Part shown: piece by piece, positions 45,861-56,901 of the stretch
How positions within the stretch are numbered: position 1 is the first letter of the stretch
Layout of the letters: each line of letters opens with the position of its first letter
DNA from: Vitellaria paradoxa
Lineage: Eukaryota > Streptophyta > Magnoliopsida > Ericales > Sapotaceae
DNA: 64,000 bases
Assembly (NCBI GenBank): GCA_019916065.1
Contig: CM034236.1
Coordinates: 14,895,167 to 14,959,166, forward strand
Direction of reading: 5' to 3'
Notes under the pieces: model-generated
Database searches by the model: none
Seen by the model: only the letters and a program-made list of their open reading frames with translations
Told to the model about the DNA's origin: nothing
Position numbers and translations under genes: made by a program

Positions 45861-46590
45861 AGGGTCTATTTGATAAATCCATTATTTTTATTTATATTTA
45901 TTTTTTATGTTTTATGTTTTTTATTTTTTGTTATTTTTTTGAAATAAAAATTAAAACTACGCTTGCATAAATAAAATTTTATTTACAATTATTAATTTTT
46001 TATTTTAATAAAATATTTAATTTTATTAGTTTTTCAAAAATTAATTGAATTTAATAAAATTTATTTCATATTAATTCAAATTAATTAATCTAATTAAATT
46101 AAATTAATTAATCTAATTAAATTAAATAATTAATTAAAAATCATTTAATTTAATAAATATAAAATATATTAAATTATAATTTAATTATATTATTTATTAA
46201 GAACAATTGGATAAAATATAATTATTGTATCATTTAATTCAGTAAATACAAAATATATTAATTATAATTTAATTATATTATTTACCAAAAATAATTGAAT
46301 AAAATATACTTCATAATAATTAAAATAATTTAATTATATTTAATAAAATATATTCCATATTAATTAAATTAAATAAATATTTGAATAAAATAATTCATTT
46401 TAATTTGATGCAACAAAACTAGAAAAAATGTTAAAATTAATAAAAAAATTTGTAATAGAAAAAATAAAGTGAAAATCTTTTTTTAGTTTATGTTTTTCTG
46501 TTTAAATTTTCGTTTTTTAAAAACAAAAAAGCATTAACACATTTAACAAACATATTTCTATTGACAATTTACAAAATTTTGAAAATATAA
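45861..46590. mobile_element. Long AT-rich MITE-like element
   Basis: It starts AGGGTCTATTTGATAAATCC, and its right end (ATTTAACAAACATATTTCTA, then TTTTGAAAATATAAACC) is inverted relative to the start of the element at 7471 (GTATTTGTTAAATC, TTTTGAAAAC). The TAATTAAATTAAATAATTAA-rich interior matches 7650-7960 in reverse complement. The interior is almost pure A/T and non-coding. Confidence 0.5.
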
Positions 46591-48559
46591 ACCAAAAAAA
46601 GAGAAAACGGAAATGTTATGACATGGCTAATGAAACTTGTTCCGAACTTAATTATAAAAGTGTTAATTGGGTTGTGTCAAGTTTTAATTGGTCGACCTAC
46701 ACAACATGTTAGATAACGTCATGTTAAACTATGCTTGTTTTATAAAATAATTTCTAAATCAATTTAAAAAATTTTTATTTTTATTTTTAATTAAAAACAT
46801 GTATTTGGAATTTTTTTTTATTGTTAATTAAAATCTAAGTGGACCTGAAACTTTATTTCTTGACATTTTTTTTCACATTTCTACCTTAATAAATTTTACC
46901 ATAGAAATGAATATTACCGTGTAATATATATATTTAAACACCTTCAAACTAAACAAAACAATGCATATGGCTATTTTTTAAAACTTTACAAAGTTTATTT
47001 TACTATTGTGCATAAGTAAATTGCACAGAAAAGTGTTATGTAGAAGCGTGGCAATAAATATGCCTAATGATGACAACAACTACAAATAAAGAGTAGAAAA
47101 AACACACCGAAGAAGACATAATATTTAGTTATTTACTTGGTTCATCCTTTAATAATATGGATATATCCAAAGGTTACTCATAATCAATTTACTAATTTCA
47201 AATATGTTACAAAATTAGGACTCTCGCAAAGTACATTCACAAATAAAAATACAAAGTTTTTTCTAACAGATAAAATGTATGCTCCAAAAGGAGCATTTTT
47301 TTTCTCTCCAAGTTTTTTTTTTTTTTTTTCCCAACTCTAGAATCTCTTCCTTCCAATATTTAGAATCTAAAGTCTAAGCTCCAACTAATAAAAGAATAAC
47401 ATAATTAGCTACCACTATAATAAAAGATCTAAAAATATACTAATAATAAAATAGTGGCAGAGGACTAATTCCAAAGCCATGAATAAATTGGTTGCATTTG
47501 AATTTATTTTACTGAATCTAACAAGATATATCAATCACATACAAAAATAAAGAATACCAAAGAATTAATGAGAAAAACCCTTTTCAAGGAAAAACCTTAA
47601 AAAAAACAATGCCACTATATATTTAGGTTATAAGATTATACTTGAACTCTCTACAAATCCTTGCACAAATCCTTTCAATACCCTTACTCGATTACACAAT
47701 AAACCCAGACCAAGTGGACTTTTTGAATCAACAAAAATTGAATAGACTCAACAAAGAGTGAAAGAAAAATAAGAGAATGACCATTAAGCCCACAAATAAA
47801 AAAAATCTCTCTCTCAAAAGACTATAATATGTCCCTATAATTGTTATGTATATTAAGAGTGGGTACATATATAGAAGTATAAAAACATAGCCCTAAACTG
47901 ATTGAATAGGAAACATAACCGTCCATAATATACATAGCTCAAACCCTCGCACTCTAAGCACTGTGCCCGCAAACATGCTCAAACTTTTGGTATCAAGCGT
48001 CTAGTCTACGGACCTTATTGGAATAAAACTTATGCCCAACATTATCTGGCTCGCTATCTTGAACACCCTACGGGCTCCCAACGCCCTTAGGACAAACTTT
48101 CGCCCTTCCTGTGTGTAGCTTGTGGCCTCTATTGGATTTCTGTGGGTATGCACAGCTGAATCCCAATCTGTGTATACTTCATCTTTACTCCTACTTGAAC
48201 TTAGATTGTAGTTTTATCTCCTTTTGGCAACCTACAGATCTTTTAAATCTTTTAATTATTTTTTTCTCTTTAAATTAGGAAACATATAAATCTACAATAG
48301 TTAATTCAAGATTTTGTATGGATTGCCATTATTAAACTTTACAGCATCATTGCTAAGAGGAGGATTTTGTTTTCCATTTTGAGCCAAAAAAAAAAAAGAA
48401 CAACAAAGGGAAATTAAAACGTCGGAAATACCACACATAATTTTTGTGCAATATAGAATGTTGCTTCACAGAAATGATACAAGAAATTGAAAAAATCATA
48501 GAATTCTTGTTTTGATATAATAACAATGCAATAAAATTTTGTAGTTTAAGTATGAACAA

Positions 48560-49290
48560 TGTAGAAAATTTTCAATCACACAGAAATACAAAATTGTGTA
48601 GTATTGAAATATAAATAGAACATAAATTTGTCCAGCAAAAATACATAGTGCATAAATTTTTTCTTCTATATTTTTTATAAATTTGTGAAGAAGTATTCTT
48701 TTGGAAAACTAGATACAAAGAAATATTCTTTCAATAGGGCAAAGTTTCGACAAACAATTTTAGTATTTTTTATACATAGAAAAAGGTGCAGTGCATTACA
48801 GACCATTGTAGTGTAAGAAATATATATTGTACAAAAAATATATTGCCTCATAGAATAAAACTGTGTTGTGTAGAAATAAATTTTAAATAGTACAAATATT
48901 CTGGTTTAAAATAGTACAAAACATAGCTTGACACTGGTTTTAAACTGTGCAAAATACAGTGAAAAACCAAAATCTGCATAGTACAGTGAAAATTACAAAA
49001 TGAGTTACAAAAAATGCAAAGTAAATCTGGACAGAACAATTATAGACTTAAAATTTTGTAGAAAAACAAAGCAATGCAGAATTATAACTTGAATAGAAAA
49101 ATAGTGGAAAAATAAACCATGTATGATTTAAATCTGTGCAGAAAAAATTTGTAATAGAATTTTAAAACCAATGTAGAATTTCATTCCAATATGAACAGTG
49201 CAGGAACATTTTTCTAGAAATAAAACTGTGTAGAAATCATGTAACATAGAAACTATGAGGAAAAAAATTATATAAAATTTTACTAGATAG
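48560..49290. repeat. Irregular GTGCAGAAA/TGTGTAGAAATAAA repeat region
   Basis: Words such as TGTGTAGAAATAAA, GTGCAGAAAAA, CAGTGAAAA and ATGTAGAA recur every 25-60 bp over 700 bp. Spacing and copies are irregular and no ORF is present. Nature unknown. Confidence 0.45.
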
Positions 49291-49967
49291 AAATTTCTAT
49301 AATAACGATAAAAAGAAGAAGGATTTAGTCTTAAGATTTTTATTTCTCTTATTATAGAATATCACTGTTTTATATGAGAAAAACAGAATAAAATAAATAG
49401 AACTCACTGTTCTTACAAATCGAAATCCGAAATCCTTGAATTGATTCTAGCGTCGAACACACTATCTCCTTAAAATTAAATTCTACCATAACAAAATGGA
49501 TTGCAGTAACAAGTCTTGTGACAATGAAAAATATTGTCACAATATATGTTATTTACTGATAAGATTTTTTTATTACCACCAAAAATACATTTTAAGATTT
49601 TTTGGGACAAGTAACATAAATTGTCACTAAAACATTAATATTCGATGAGAAAAGTATTATCTTGTCACTGAATCTCGTCTTTGGAACCTAGGAGAGAAAT
49701 TTGTGCAAAAACTTTTGTTACTTTACAAGCATTAAAATATTTTATTGGAACAAGTTTATTTTTCATTATTGAAATATATATAGTAACAAATTTTTTATTA
49801 CTATAACAAAGCGAAGGGTTAAAATTTTAAGATAACATAATTTTATATTCAAAAAAGTGGTTATCAAACTTATCAGTTTTTTGTTTTTTAGATAATCGTT
49901 CACAACATCATCACTTTTAAACATAGAGAAAATTTTGTCCAAAGATTTTTAAATTCTCTCTAAGGCA

Positions 49968-50565
49968 TGTGATGACCCAAAATTTTAATACTTTGGTTAT
50001 TTGTTAATTATATTTAATTTGATAAAAATAAAATTTTTATTAATTTAAATTTTTGGGACATAAATTAAATTCAATTTTTATTGTGGACGCACATATTGTG
50101 TGAGAAATTTTTAGTATTTAATTATTTTTGAGAATTACAAAATTATGGTTTAATTTGATAAATTATTAATTTAATGAAATATAATTTTTTTATGAAGTTC
50201 ACGGTACTATGTGCATATATATATATTCATATATATATTTGTTGTTAAGTAATAATATTATATATTTCTGACGGCCAATTGGATTAATGTGTGATAGATT
50301 AAAAAGCAAGAATTCAAATTCTAATTCTATTTAGAAGTCTAGTTTGATTTGGATTCTAATCCTTTTTCCATTAGGATTCTACCAACTAATAGTGAATACA
50401 TAGAGTTGGAAGTCTAGTTTGATTTGAATTCTAATCCTTGTTTCCATTAGGATTCTACCAACTTAATAGCTAGCCTAGGTATACGTGTGTATATATATAT
50501 ATATAACATGTGCTCTTCGGCAGTAAAGGAAAAGGGTTAAAAAAAAAGAAAGAGAGAGAAAATAA
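49968..50565 (+). mobile_element. 5' part of a Gypsy-like LTR, cut by the Copia insertion
   Basis: It starts TGTGATGACCCAAAATTTTA. It shares with the reverse complement of the solo LTR at 56902-59159 a start of TGTAATGACTCAGAAATTTT, then ATTGTGGA(C/T)GCAC, GGATTCTAATCC words, and GC(T/A)CTTCGGCAG followed by a GAGAGAGAGA tract. It stops at 50565, where the Copia LTR begins. The other half should lie beyond the window if the nested model is right. Confidence 0.6.
50333..50463 (+). repeat. Tandem duplication of about 68 bp in the Gypsy-like LTR
   Basis: AAGTCTAGTTTGATTTGGAT continues TCTAATCC...CCATTAGGATTCTACCAACT and is repeated at about 50401-50463 with few changes. Confidence 0.85.
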
Positions 50566-50728
50566 TGTTGGAATAAATTTTGTACAATTGTATGCAAAGA
50601 TTGGAATATTAATTACATAAGAACAAAATATGCGGAAGCGTACCGGATTGCGATTATTCCATCTTCAATTCTGAAAGATCAAAATATTAGGGCTTGGTCT
50701 TCCTCTCTATCACAATCAATATATGACG

Positions 50729-52372
50729 GTGCTTGCTTGATTCCAATGTATTAATATTGGCTTGACCCCAAGTGCAGGGTGTCTATTGAAGCACAATTAC
50801 CAGTGAGAACCGGATTGTGTCCACAGATTTCAAACCCACAATGAATGATAGAGATTCAATTTGGTTTTAGCAATGGTTGTTTGGAGATAATTTTTTTTTT
50901 TTAGAAAACAAATTAAAGAAAACCTTGGATCAAAAACAAGCTCGTAGTGATTGACAATTAATTCCAAGGGATCAATTACTCAATCTACACCTAAAAAGGG
51001 TAGATCGGAAGATATTCGATATATAAAACCACTTAAGACAATCTAAATCTGATTTGAGTAAAAAATGAAGAACAAAAATCTGTTGAGAATTCAAATCAAA
51101 CACCTAATATGCATAGCTCATAGATCTTACATACAAATCCTAGGAATAGCAATTACCATACAAATCTAAGAGAAAGGCATGATAATTCTATGTAGAAATC
51201 TATAAGTAAAAGCCATAAACCATACAAAATTGGAGTTTAATTGAAATCTCAACTCAAAAATCAATAATCAATTCAAATCAAACATAGATTGATCCATTAA
51301 CACAATAGATTCCAACATTAAACCCATTACCTTGAAATTCTTGCAAATCAACTACGAGACTTGCCTTGAATCCAAGAGAAAAGTCCACTCAAGCATAATG
51401 GAAGGAGAAAACAGTAGAAAATGAAGCAAATCCATTAATAAACTGAAAATCTGCTACAAAACTTCAAGAAATTGAAGATGAATTCACTTTCTCTCTCTAA
51501 ATTTCTCTCTCTATATAAGGAAAAATAAACTGAATGTAATGTACGTCTCTCCCTTCTCTAAACGACCTCCTTTGTGCAGATATGAAATATAACATGTGAA
51601 AGTACATAACTGCCCCTTTCTCAAAAACTGAATTTCAAGATCCTCGCATTGCAGGTTGGTTCAAACATGTGTTTGAACAAACTGATTGGTTCGAGCAAAG
51701 GTTCGAACCAATTTCTGGGACTTAGTTAAATTTCACTCCAGTTGGACCTTGCACAGCCTCTATTGTTCAAACCAAGGTTTGAACCAAGGTTGGTTCGAAC
51801 AAGGGTTTGAACCAAAGTCTGGGACTTAGAAAATTTTCTTTCAGTTGAACCTTGCACAGCTTCTGTTGATCGAACCAATGTTTGAACCAAAATCTTGGAC
51901 TTAGAAAATTTTAAGCTTCTAATGTTTGTCACCTTTCTGTTGATCGAACTAAGGTTCAAACCACATGTGGTTTGAGCAAAGGTTCGAACCACTTTGCCTT
52001 AGTCAAATTCTGCACTTGTTGGTCTGCACTTGGCTTTTGTTGTTCTAACCAAGGTTCAAACAACCTATGGTTTGAACATTGGTTCGAACCACTTTTTCCA
52101 ACACTTAGCCAAATCCTGTTGCATCTTTCTCTGGTGAGTATTCTATGATTGGAACATTGGTTTGAGCAATAGTTGGTTCAAACATGTGTTCGAACCATTT
52201 TCTTGATTTCTTCCAATTTAGTCCAACTTCATCCTTTTTAGTCCCAAACACCTGCAAATCACAAGAAATCCTCATTAATGCATTTAAAAACAATTTATCA
52301 TCTTTTTAGGATATAACTCCACCCCACAAACCACAAATTAAGGTTAATGATTGTACTTTTCATAGTACAATC
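50729..52372. mobile_element. Unidentified 1.64-kb insertion with palindromic repeats
   Basis: The intact 5' LTR reads ATATGACGACTATC. Here ATATGACG is followed by 1,644 bp and then ACGACTATC, so the insertion is flanked by a 3-bp duplication, ACG. The left part holds GACCCCAAGTGCAGGGTGTC and AACCGGATTGTGTCCACAGA. The middle, 51650-52200, is an array of about six units of 95-110 bp built on TTCGAA/TTTGAA palindromes. The right end is a hairpin (GATTGTACT, loop, AGTACAATC). No open frame of note. The termini do not match CACTA, Helitron or LTR ends. Family not recognised. Confidence 0.7.
51650..52200. repeat. Array of GGTTCGAACC-type palindromic units
   Basis: Paired words such as GGTTCAAAC...GTTTGAAC and GGTTCGAACAAGGGTTTGAA recur about every 95-110 bp, each followed by (C/T)TGGGACTTAG(A/T)AAA or a variant and CTTGCACAGC. 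About six units are visible, increasingly diverged to the right. Confidence 0.8.
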
Positions 52373-52671
52373 ACGACTATCAATGGGAATAACTGTCTGT
52401 GTATTGTGAAGAGAGGGGACCTAGCCATTATATAGAGGGTGAACCCTAGCCTTACTGGGCCTTTCCATAAAAGGCCTACAGTGGACTTAACAATTGGCTC
52501 ACGCTAACCGTCTATCCTCATTATCCCTATGAGGTGCACATAAACCCAACAAAATAGATCACAACAATATGGGTCTTATCATGTATGTTCTCATCTTTAT
52601 CTTGGTTCTAACCCGTTTTTGACAACATAAAAATTAATTAATGTATGCCCAACATATGGAAAATTCCAACA

Positions 52672-52685
52672 TTCTCCCACTTGAG
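52672..52685 (-). other. Copia polypurine tract
   Basis: On the minus strand CTCAAGTGGGAGAA directly precedes the 3' LTR start TGTTGGAA, the standard Copia arrangement for plus-strand priming. Confidence 0.85.
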
Positions 52686-53299
52686 CAAACATTAATTATT
52701 TTTTTTAATTTAAAAAAAATTAAAAAATGACTCTCGAGTTAGGGACTATATGTGGCCACATTCCAAATCCAAGTAAAGATGAGAAACAACACCTAAAACA
52801 ATCCCGTCCAATAAAATAATTGATATTGAACCAAGGTAGACATTACACTTATAACACATGTAATACTACTCATGATTACAAATATCAACGATCTTATCGA
52901 CATGGATCAAATGAGGTAGTGTGGTGGAAATTAGCACTCAATAGATGATCTCATAAATGTGCTAATCCCTTATCAGTTCAATTCTCTTTAGATATGCTCA
53001 TCAAACAAGCAAGAGAATTCTAAAGAGAATTCAAAGGTTTCAAATGGAAACCGATATGCCTTACACAACATATCTTAAAAGTAAGGTAAGACATATTCCA
53101 AAATGCTTAAGTAACAAGAAACTTAAGACTTCAAATATAACATATATACAAAATCATGAATATATTCATGTACCAATGTTATCAAAAGAACATAAATGAT
53201 AACTTTCATTTAATATCAATAAGAATGAGAAATTATAACAACAATAAAAAAAACTGTTACATAATGTAAAAAAATAACTCCCACTAACCAAGTACATCA

Positions 53300-54159
53300 A
53301 AGAATTCTATAACACCCATGTTAGAAACATGCCTATTAAAAATAATAGGTCTAAGTCCCTTGGTTAAGGGGTCTGCCATCATCCGATCAGTATCAATATG
53401 CTCAATGATGATGTCTCATTTCTTTACTAAATCTCTAACAGATAAATATTTGATCTCTATATGCTTAGACCCACTTGAAGATTTGTTGTTTTTAGAAAAG
53501 AAAACGGTCGCACAATTATCACAAAAGATCTTTAATGGTCTAGCTATAGAATCAATCACCCTAAGTTCTGAAATAAAATTTCGCAACCAAAACAAATGAG
53601 GCTTCTCCAAGATCTTTCATATCAAAAGTGCTAGACAACAGTAACTTAGTATCTTTCAGAAGACCCAAATCAGTACTAGTAAGAAGGATGTCATCAACAT
53701 AAAGAATAAGAAAGATAAAATTTCTCCCACTGACCTTGAGATATATGCATTGATCAACCTTATTTTCAACAAATCCAAAAAAAAAATGACTATTTCATCA
53801 AATTTCAAGTACCATTGCCATGAAGCTTGTTTCAAACCATAGATGGACTTTTTCAACTTACACACCATGTGTTCATTACCTTTTACCCTGAAACCTTCTG
53901 GTTGTGTCATGTAAATCTCCTTATCTAGGTCACCATTCAAGAAAGCAGTCTTAACATCCATTTGGTGGAGCTCCAAATCAAAATGAGCTGCCAATGCCAT
54001 GATAATCCTAAATGAGTCCTTTTGAAGAAACAAGTGAAAAGGTCTCATTATAATCGAGTCATTCCTTTTGAGTAAAACCCTTAGCAACCAATCTAGTCTT
54101 AAATCTCTCAATCTGCTCTTTAGAGTCCTTCTTAGTTTTAAACACCCATTTACAACCAA
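53300..54159 (-). pseudogene. Copia reverse transcriptase and RNase H remnants with internal deletion
   Basis: RT: LELHQMDVKTAFLNGDLDKE, then YMTQPEGF and CKLKKSIYGLKQASWQWYLKF; after a frameshift, the catalytic YVDD at 53701-53690 and FDMKDLGEASF. RNase H: WLRNFISELRVIDSIARPLK, CDNCATVFFSKNNKSSSGSK, HIEIKYLSVRD. The sequence jumps from the RT end (GEASF) almost directly to the RNase H WLRNFIS, so the connection and most of the RNase H N-terminal part are missing (about 1 kb by family layout, inferred). Stops follow YLSVRD. Non-functional. Confidence 0.9.
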
Positions 54160-54193
54160 TAGGCTTACAATCTATAGGTGGATCAACGAGCTC

Positions 54194-55870
54194 CTACACT
54201 TCATTATGTGTCATAGATTGCATTTCATCTGACATGGCATCCATCCACTTGCTGGATTGAGGGCTTGAAACAGTACTAGCAAAACTCACTAGATCAATTA
54301 TAGGGCCCACATCATTGTCACTTTGACCAAGATAAACAATGTACTCATCTGAAATAGCAGATCTTCTCTGTCTCCCAGATCTCCTAGCAGGAGCTTCTAG
54401 AATAGACTCAACAAGATCAGGGGTAGGAACCATAGTAGGGGCAGGTACAGTGTCAAGCTCTAGTTGTTGATGATCATCTCTATTAACAGGTGCAGGCTCA
54501 ACACTTTGCTGAATGGTAGGTAAAGGAATAGGAATTACCTTAACTTCCCTATCCTCAACAATTAGTTGTGATATCACCACATCAGTAATATCAAGCTCCA
54601 AGAACTTTGTTATCTGAGACTCAACAATCCTAGCACTCGGTGTGGGACAATAGAACCTGTATCCTTTAGAATGATTTGGGTATCCAATAAAGTAACAAGG
54701 GATGGTTTTGGGATCAGTTTTTCTCTCAAATGGGTTATAAATTCTCACTTCTATTGGACAACCCCAAACAGGAAGATGATTAAGGTTAGGTTTTCCACCA
54801 GTCTATAATTGGAAATGTGTTTTGGGAACAGATTTACTGGAGACTCTATTAAGGATATAAAGGGCACACTTAATGGCTTCTCCCCAAAGGTATGTGGGCA
54901 AGTTAGACCTACTCATCATACTCTTTATCATATCTTTAAGGGTGCAATTATGCCTTTCAGCCACACCATTCTGTTTAGGACTACCGGGCATGGTATATTG
55001 GATAATAATCCCACATTCTTATAAGTACTTGGCAAACGGTCCCATATGATGTCCAGTGACATCATGTTTGCCATAATACTCACTACCGCGGTTAAACCTC
55101 ACAATTTTAATGACTTTTGACAATTGTTTTTCAACTTTATTTTTAAAAATTTTAAATTTTTTCAAGAGTCTCTGATTTCTCTTTTATAAGAAAAACATAG
55201 CCAAACGAGAGAAATCATCAATGAAGGTGAGAAAAAATTTATTGCCACAAAAGGCAGTAGTGTAAGGTCCACTTATGTCAGGGTGCAGGTTGACCTATTT
55301 TTCTTAGTCTTAGTTAACTTTCCACGAATACAGTCAACACAGGTGTCTAAGTCCCCAAAATCAAGTGGCATTAGAATATCATCATTAATAAGTCTTTGGA
55401 TTCTTTCTTTAGAAATATGACCCAATCTTTTATGCCATAAGAAAGAAGACTTATCTTTAATTTTAGGTCTCTTATACACATTATTATCAACATGGAAGGA
55501 GGCATGCTCAAAATTTTGGACTAAATTCAACTTATATAAACCGTTATTCAAAACACCACGCCCAACAATCTGAGAATTATGAAATAAATCAACCATGCCA
55601 TTATGAAATTGAAAACAATAACCAAATTTGTCCAAAGAAGAAATAGAAATTAAATTTCATTTAAAGGATGGTACATAAAAAGTATTTTCCAAACAAGTTT
55701 AAAACCAGACTCTAAATTTAAAATAATATCTCCTATGAACTTGACTCTAATTGTTTCGTCATTCCCTACTTTGAGTTGGGTTTTATTCTCACTTGGCTTC
55801 CGTTTGCTTTTGAATCCCTGCAAGGATATAGCAATATGAACAGTTGCACCACTGTCAAACCACTAAGAAT
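54194..55870 (-). pseudogene. Copia protease and integrase remnant
   Basis: Protease: WFDSGATVHIA near 55855-55825, with the DSGA active site intact but a stop two residues before it. GAG-pre-integrase: FLWHKRLGHISKERIQRLI, then CVDCIRGK (55273-55635), giving the H..H..C..C zinc site. Integrase core: TFIDDFSRLAMFFL, then KIVRFNRGSEYYGKHD, then SPKQNGVAERHNCTLKDMIK. The first Asp and the Glu are present, but the second catalytic Asp is Asn (RFNRGSEY). The C-terminal part (54194-54748) reads YFIGYPNHSKGYRFY. Stops and frame changes separate these blocks. Confidence 0.9.
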
Positions 55871-55929
55871 TTGATGGGACATCAATTAAATTGGATTCAA
55901 AGCAAACTAAAGCAAGTAAGTTACCTCAT

Positions 55930-56842
55930 TCATTTTTCTTTTTCTCTAACCAAGCTTGAAATTTGGCACAATCCCTCCTAAGGTGGCCCTTCTTTCTATA
56001 GAAAAAGCACTTGACATCTTTCTTTATAACAGCATTAGGACCTAACACATTTTGAGGTTGACCATTACCTTTGCCCTGCTTGTAAGTGTCCTAACCCTTA
56101 TGAGGAGTATTGCCCTTAGGTTTCCTACAGTTCCCAAAATTTCCCTTTTTGTGACCAGGTTTGGATTGAGAAACAAACATGTCAGTAATGGTTTTCTCCT
56201 TCTTAAGTTTCTCTTCCTCTAAAACACATTTGGCAATAAGATCATTCACACTTCAGGACTCATCTTGGGTATTGTGGGCAGTTTTTATCTGGTTAAACTC
56301 TGGTGGAAGAGAATTAAAGGCGTGGTGAACAATAAACTCATTAGAGATTGTGACATCAAGTTTCTAAGTTTAGACTGAATAAACACAAGTTTGAGGATAT
56401 ACTCTCGTACCCCACTCACATTGTTGTATTTCAAAGTGGTAAGGTTATTCATTAGGGTCCCAGTTTCAGCCTTGCTGGATACTTTATGTCTTTGTCCCAC
56501 AGTATCAAATAGTGTCTTGACATTATTGGTCTCAGGTAGACCACTCAAAAGATGCTCTGAGATAGATCTCTTAATCGCTAAAAGACTTAGGTGATTAGAT
56601 CTTTCCCATTTTTCGTACAACTCTTTTTTAGATGCTGTACTAGTGGCAGTAAGTACGGTAGGCTCAGGCTCTCTCAAGGCCATATCTATGTCAACAATTC
56701 CTAAGGCAAACTCAATGTCTTGTTTCCACTCCTTATAATTCGAGCCATTAAGTAAGACAATAGTAGTATTGTTATTGTTGACTGCAAAAGTAACTGAATA
56801 AATAAAATAAAATAAAATAAAATAATGATTAGCAATCAGCGG
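55930..56842 (-). pseudogene. Copia gag remnant with altered zinc knuckle
   Basis: From about 56800: NNNTTIVLLNGSNYKEWKQD, IEFALGIVDIDMALREPEP, YEKWERSNHLSLLAIKRSIS, then LFDTVGQRHKVSSKAETGTL (a UBN2/Retrotran-gag type domain). After a frame change: LIAKCVLEEEKLKKEKTITD, then the zinc knuckle CFFYRKKGHLRRDC (about 56005-55965), where the second Cys of CX2CX4HX4C is Tyr. An in-frame stop precedes the knuckle. The N-terminus is uncertain because the solo LTR begins 60-100 bp upstream. Confidence 0.85.
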
Positions 56843-56901
56843 CAAAAACAAATATGCTTTAAACTTAATCAAGCATAAACCATAAGGGATGGCTCGGTGC
56901 A

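Larger units (their letters stand above)
44990..49967. other. Gene-free AT-rich region upstream of PRP19
   Basis: No coding region was recognised. It holds a long AT-rich MITE-like element (45861-46590), an unassigned stretch with LTR-like TATA and CA-rich features (about 47500-48200), and an irregular repeat region (48560-49290). Confidence 0.65.
50566..52671 (-). repeat. Copia 3' LTR, interrupted
   Basis: In plus orientation it starts TGTTGGAATAAATTTTGTAC and ends GGAAAATTCCAACA, so the ends TGTTGGAA/TTCCAACA are inverted as in LTRs. The parts 50566-50728 and 52373-52671 align with 60739-60900 and 60900-61069. Without the insertion it is about 462 bp. Confidence 0.9.

Noticed and set aside
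47500..48200. Possible solo LTR on the minus strand
   Set aside because: TATA-like and leader-like words are present, but no TG...CA ends, target duplication or second copy were found, so it was not called as an element.
51650..52200. Palindromic repeat array as a CRISPR array
   Set aside because: This is plant nuclear DNA; units are diverged, 95-110 bp, and there are no uniform repeats with unique spacers or cas genes.
52351..52374. Hairpin at the right end of the insertion as a Helitron 3' end
   Set aside because: No CTRR follows the hairpin, no TC start at the other end, and a 3-bp flanking duplication is present, which Helitrons do not make.
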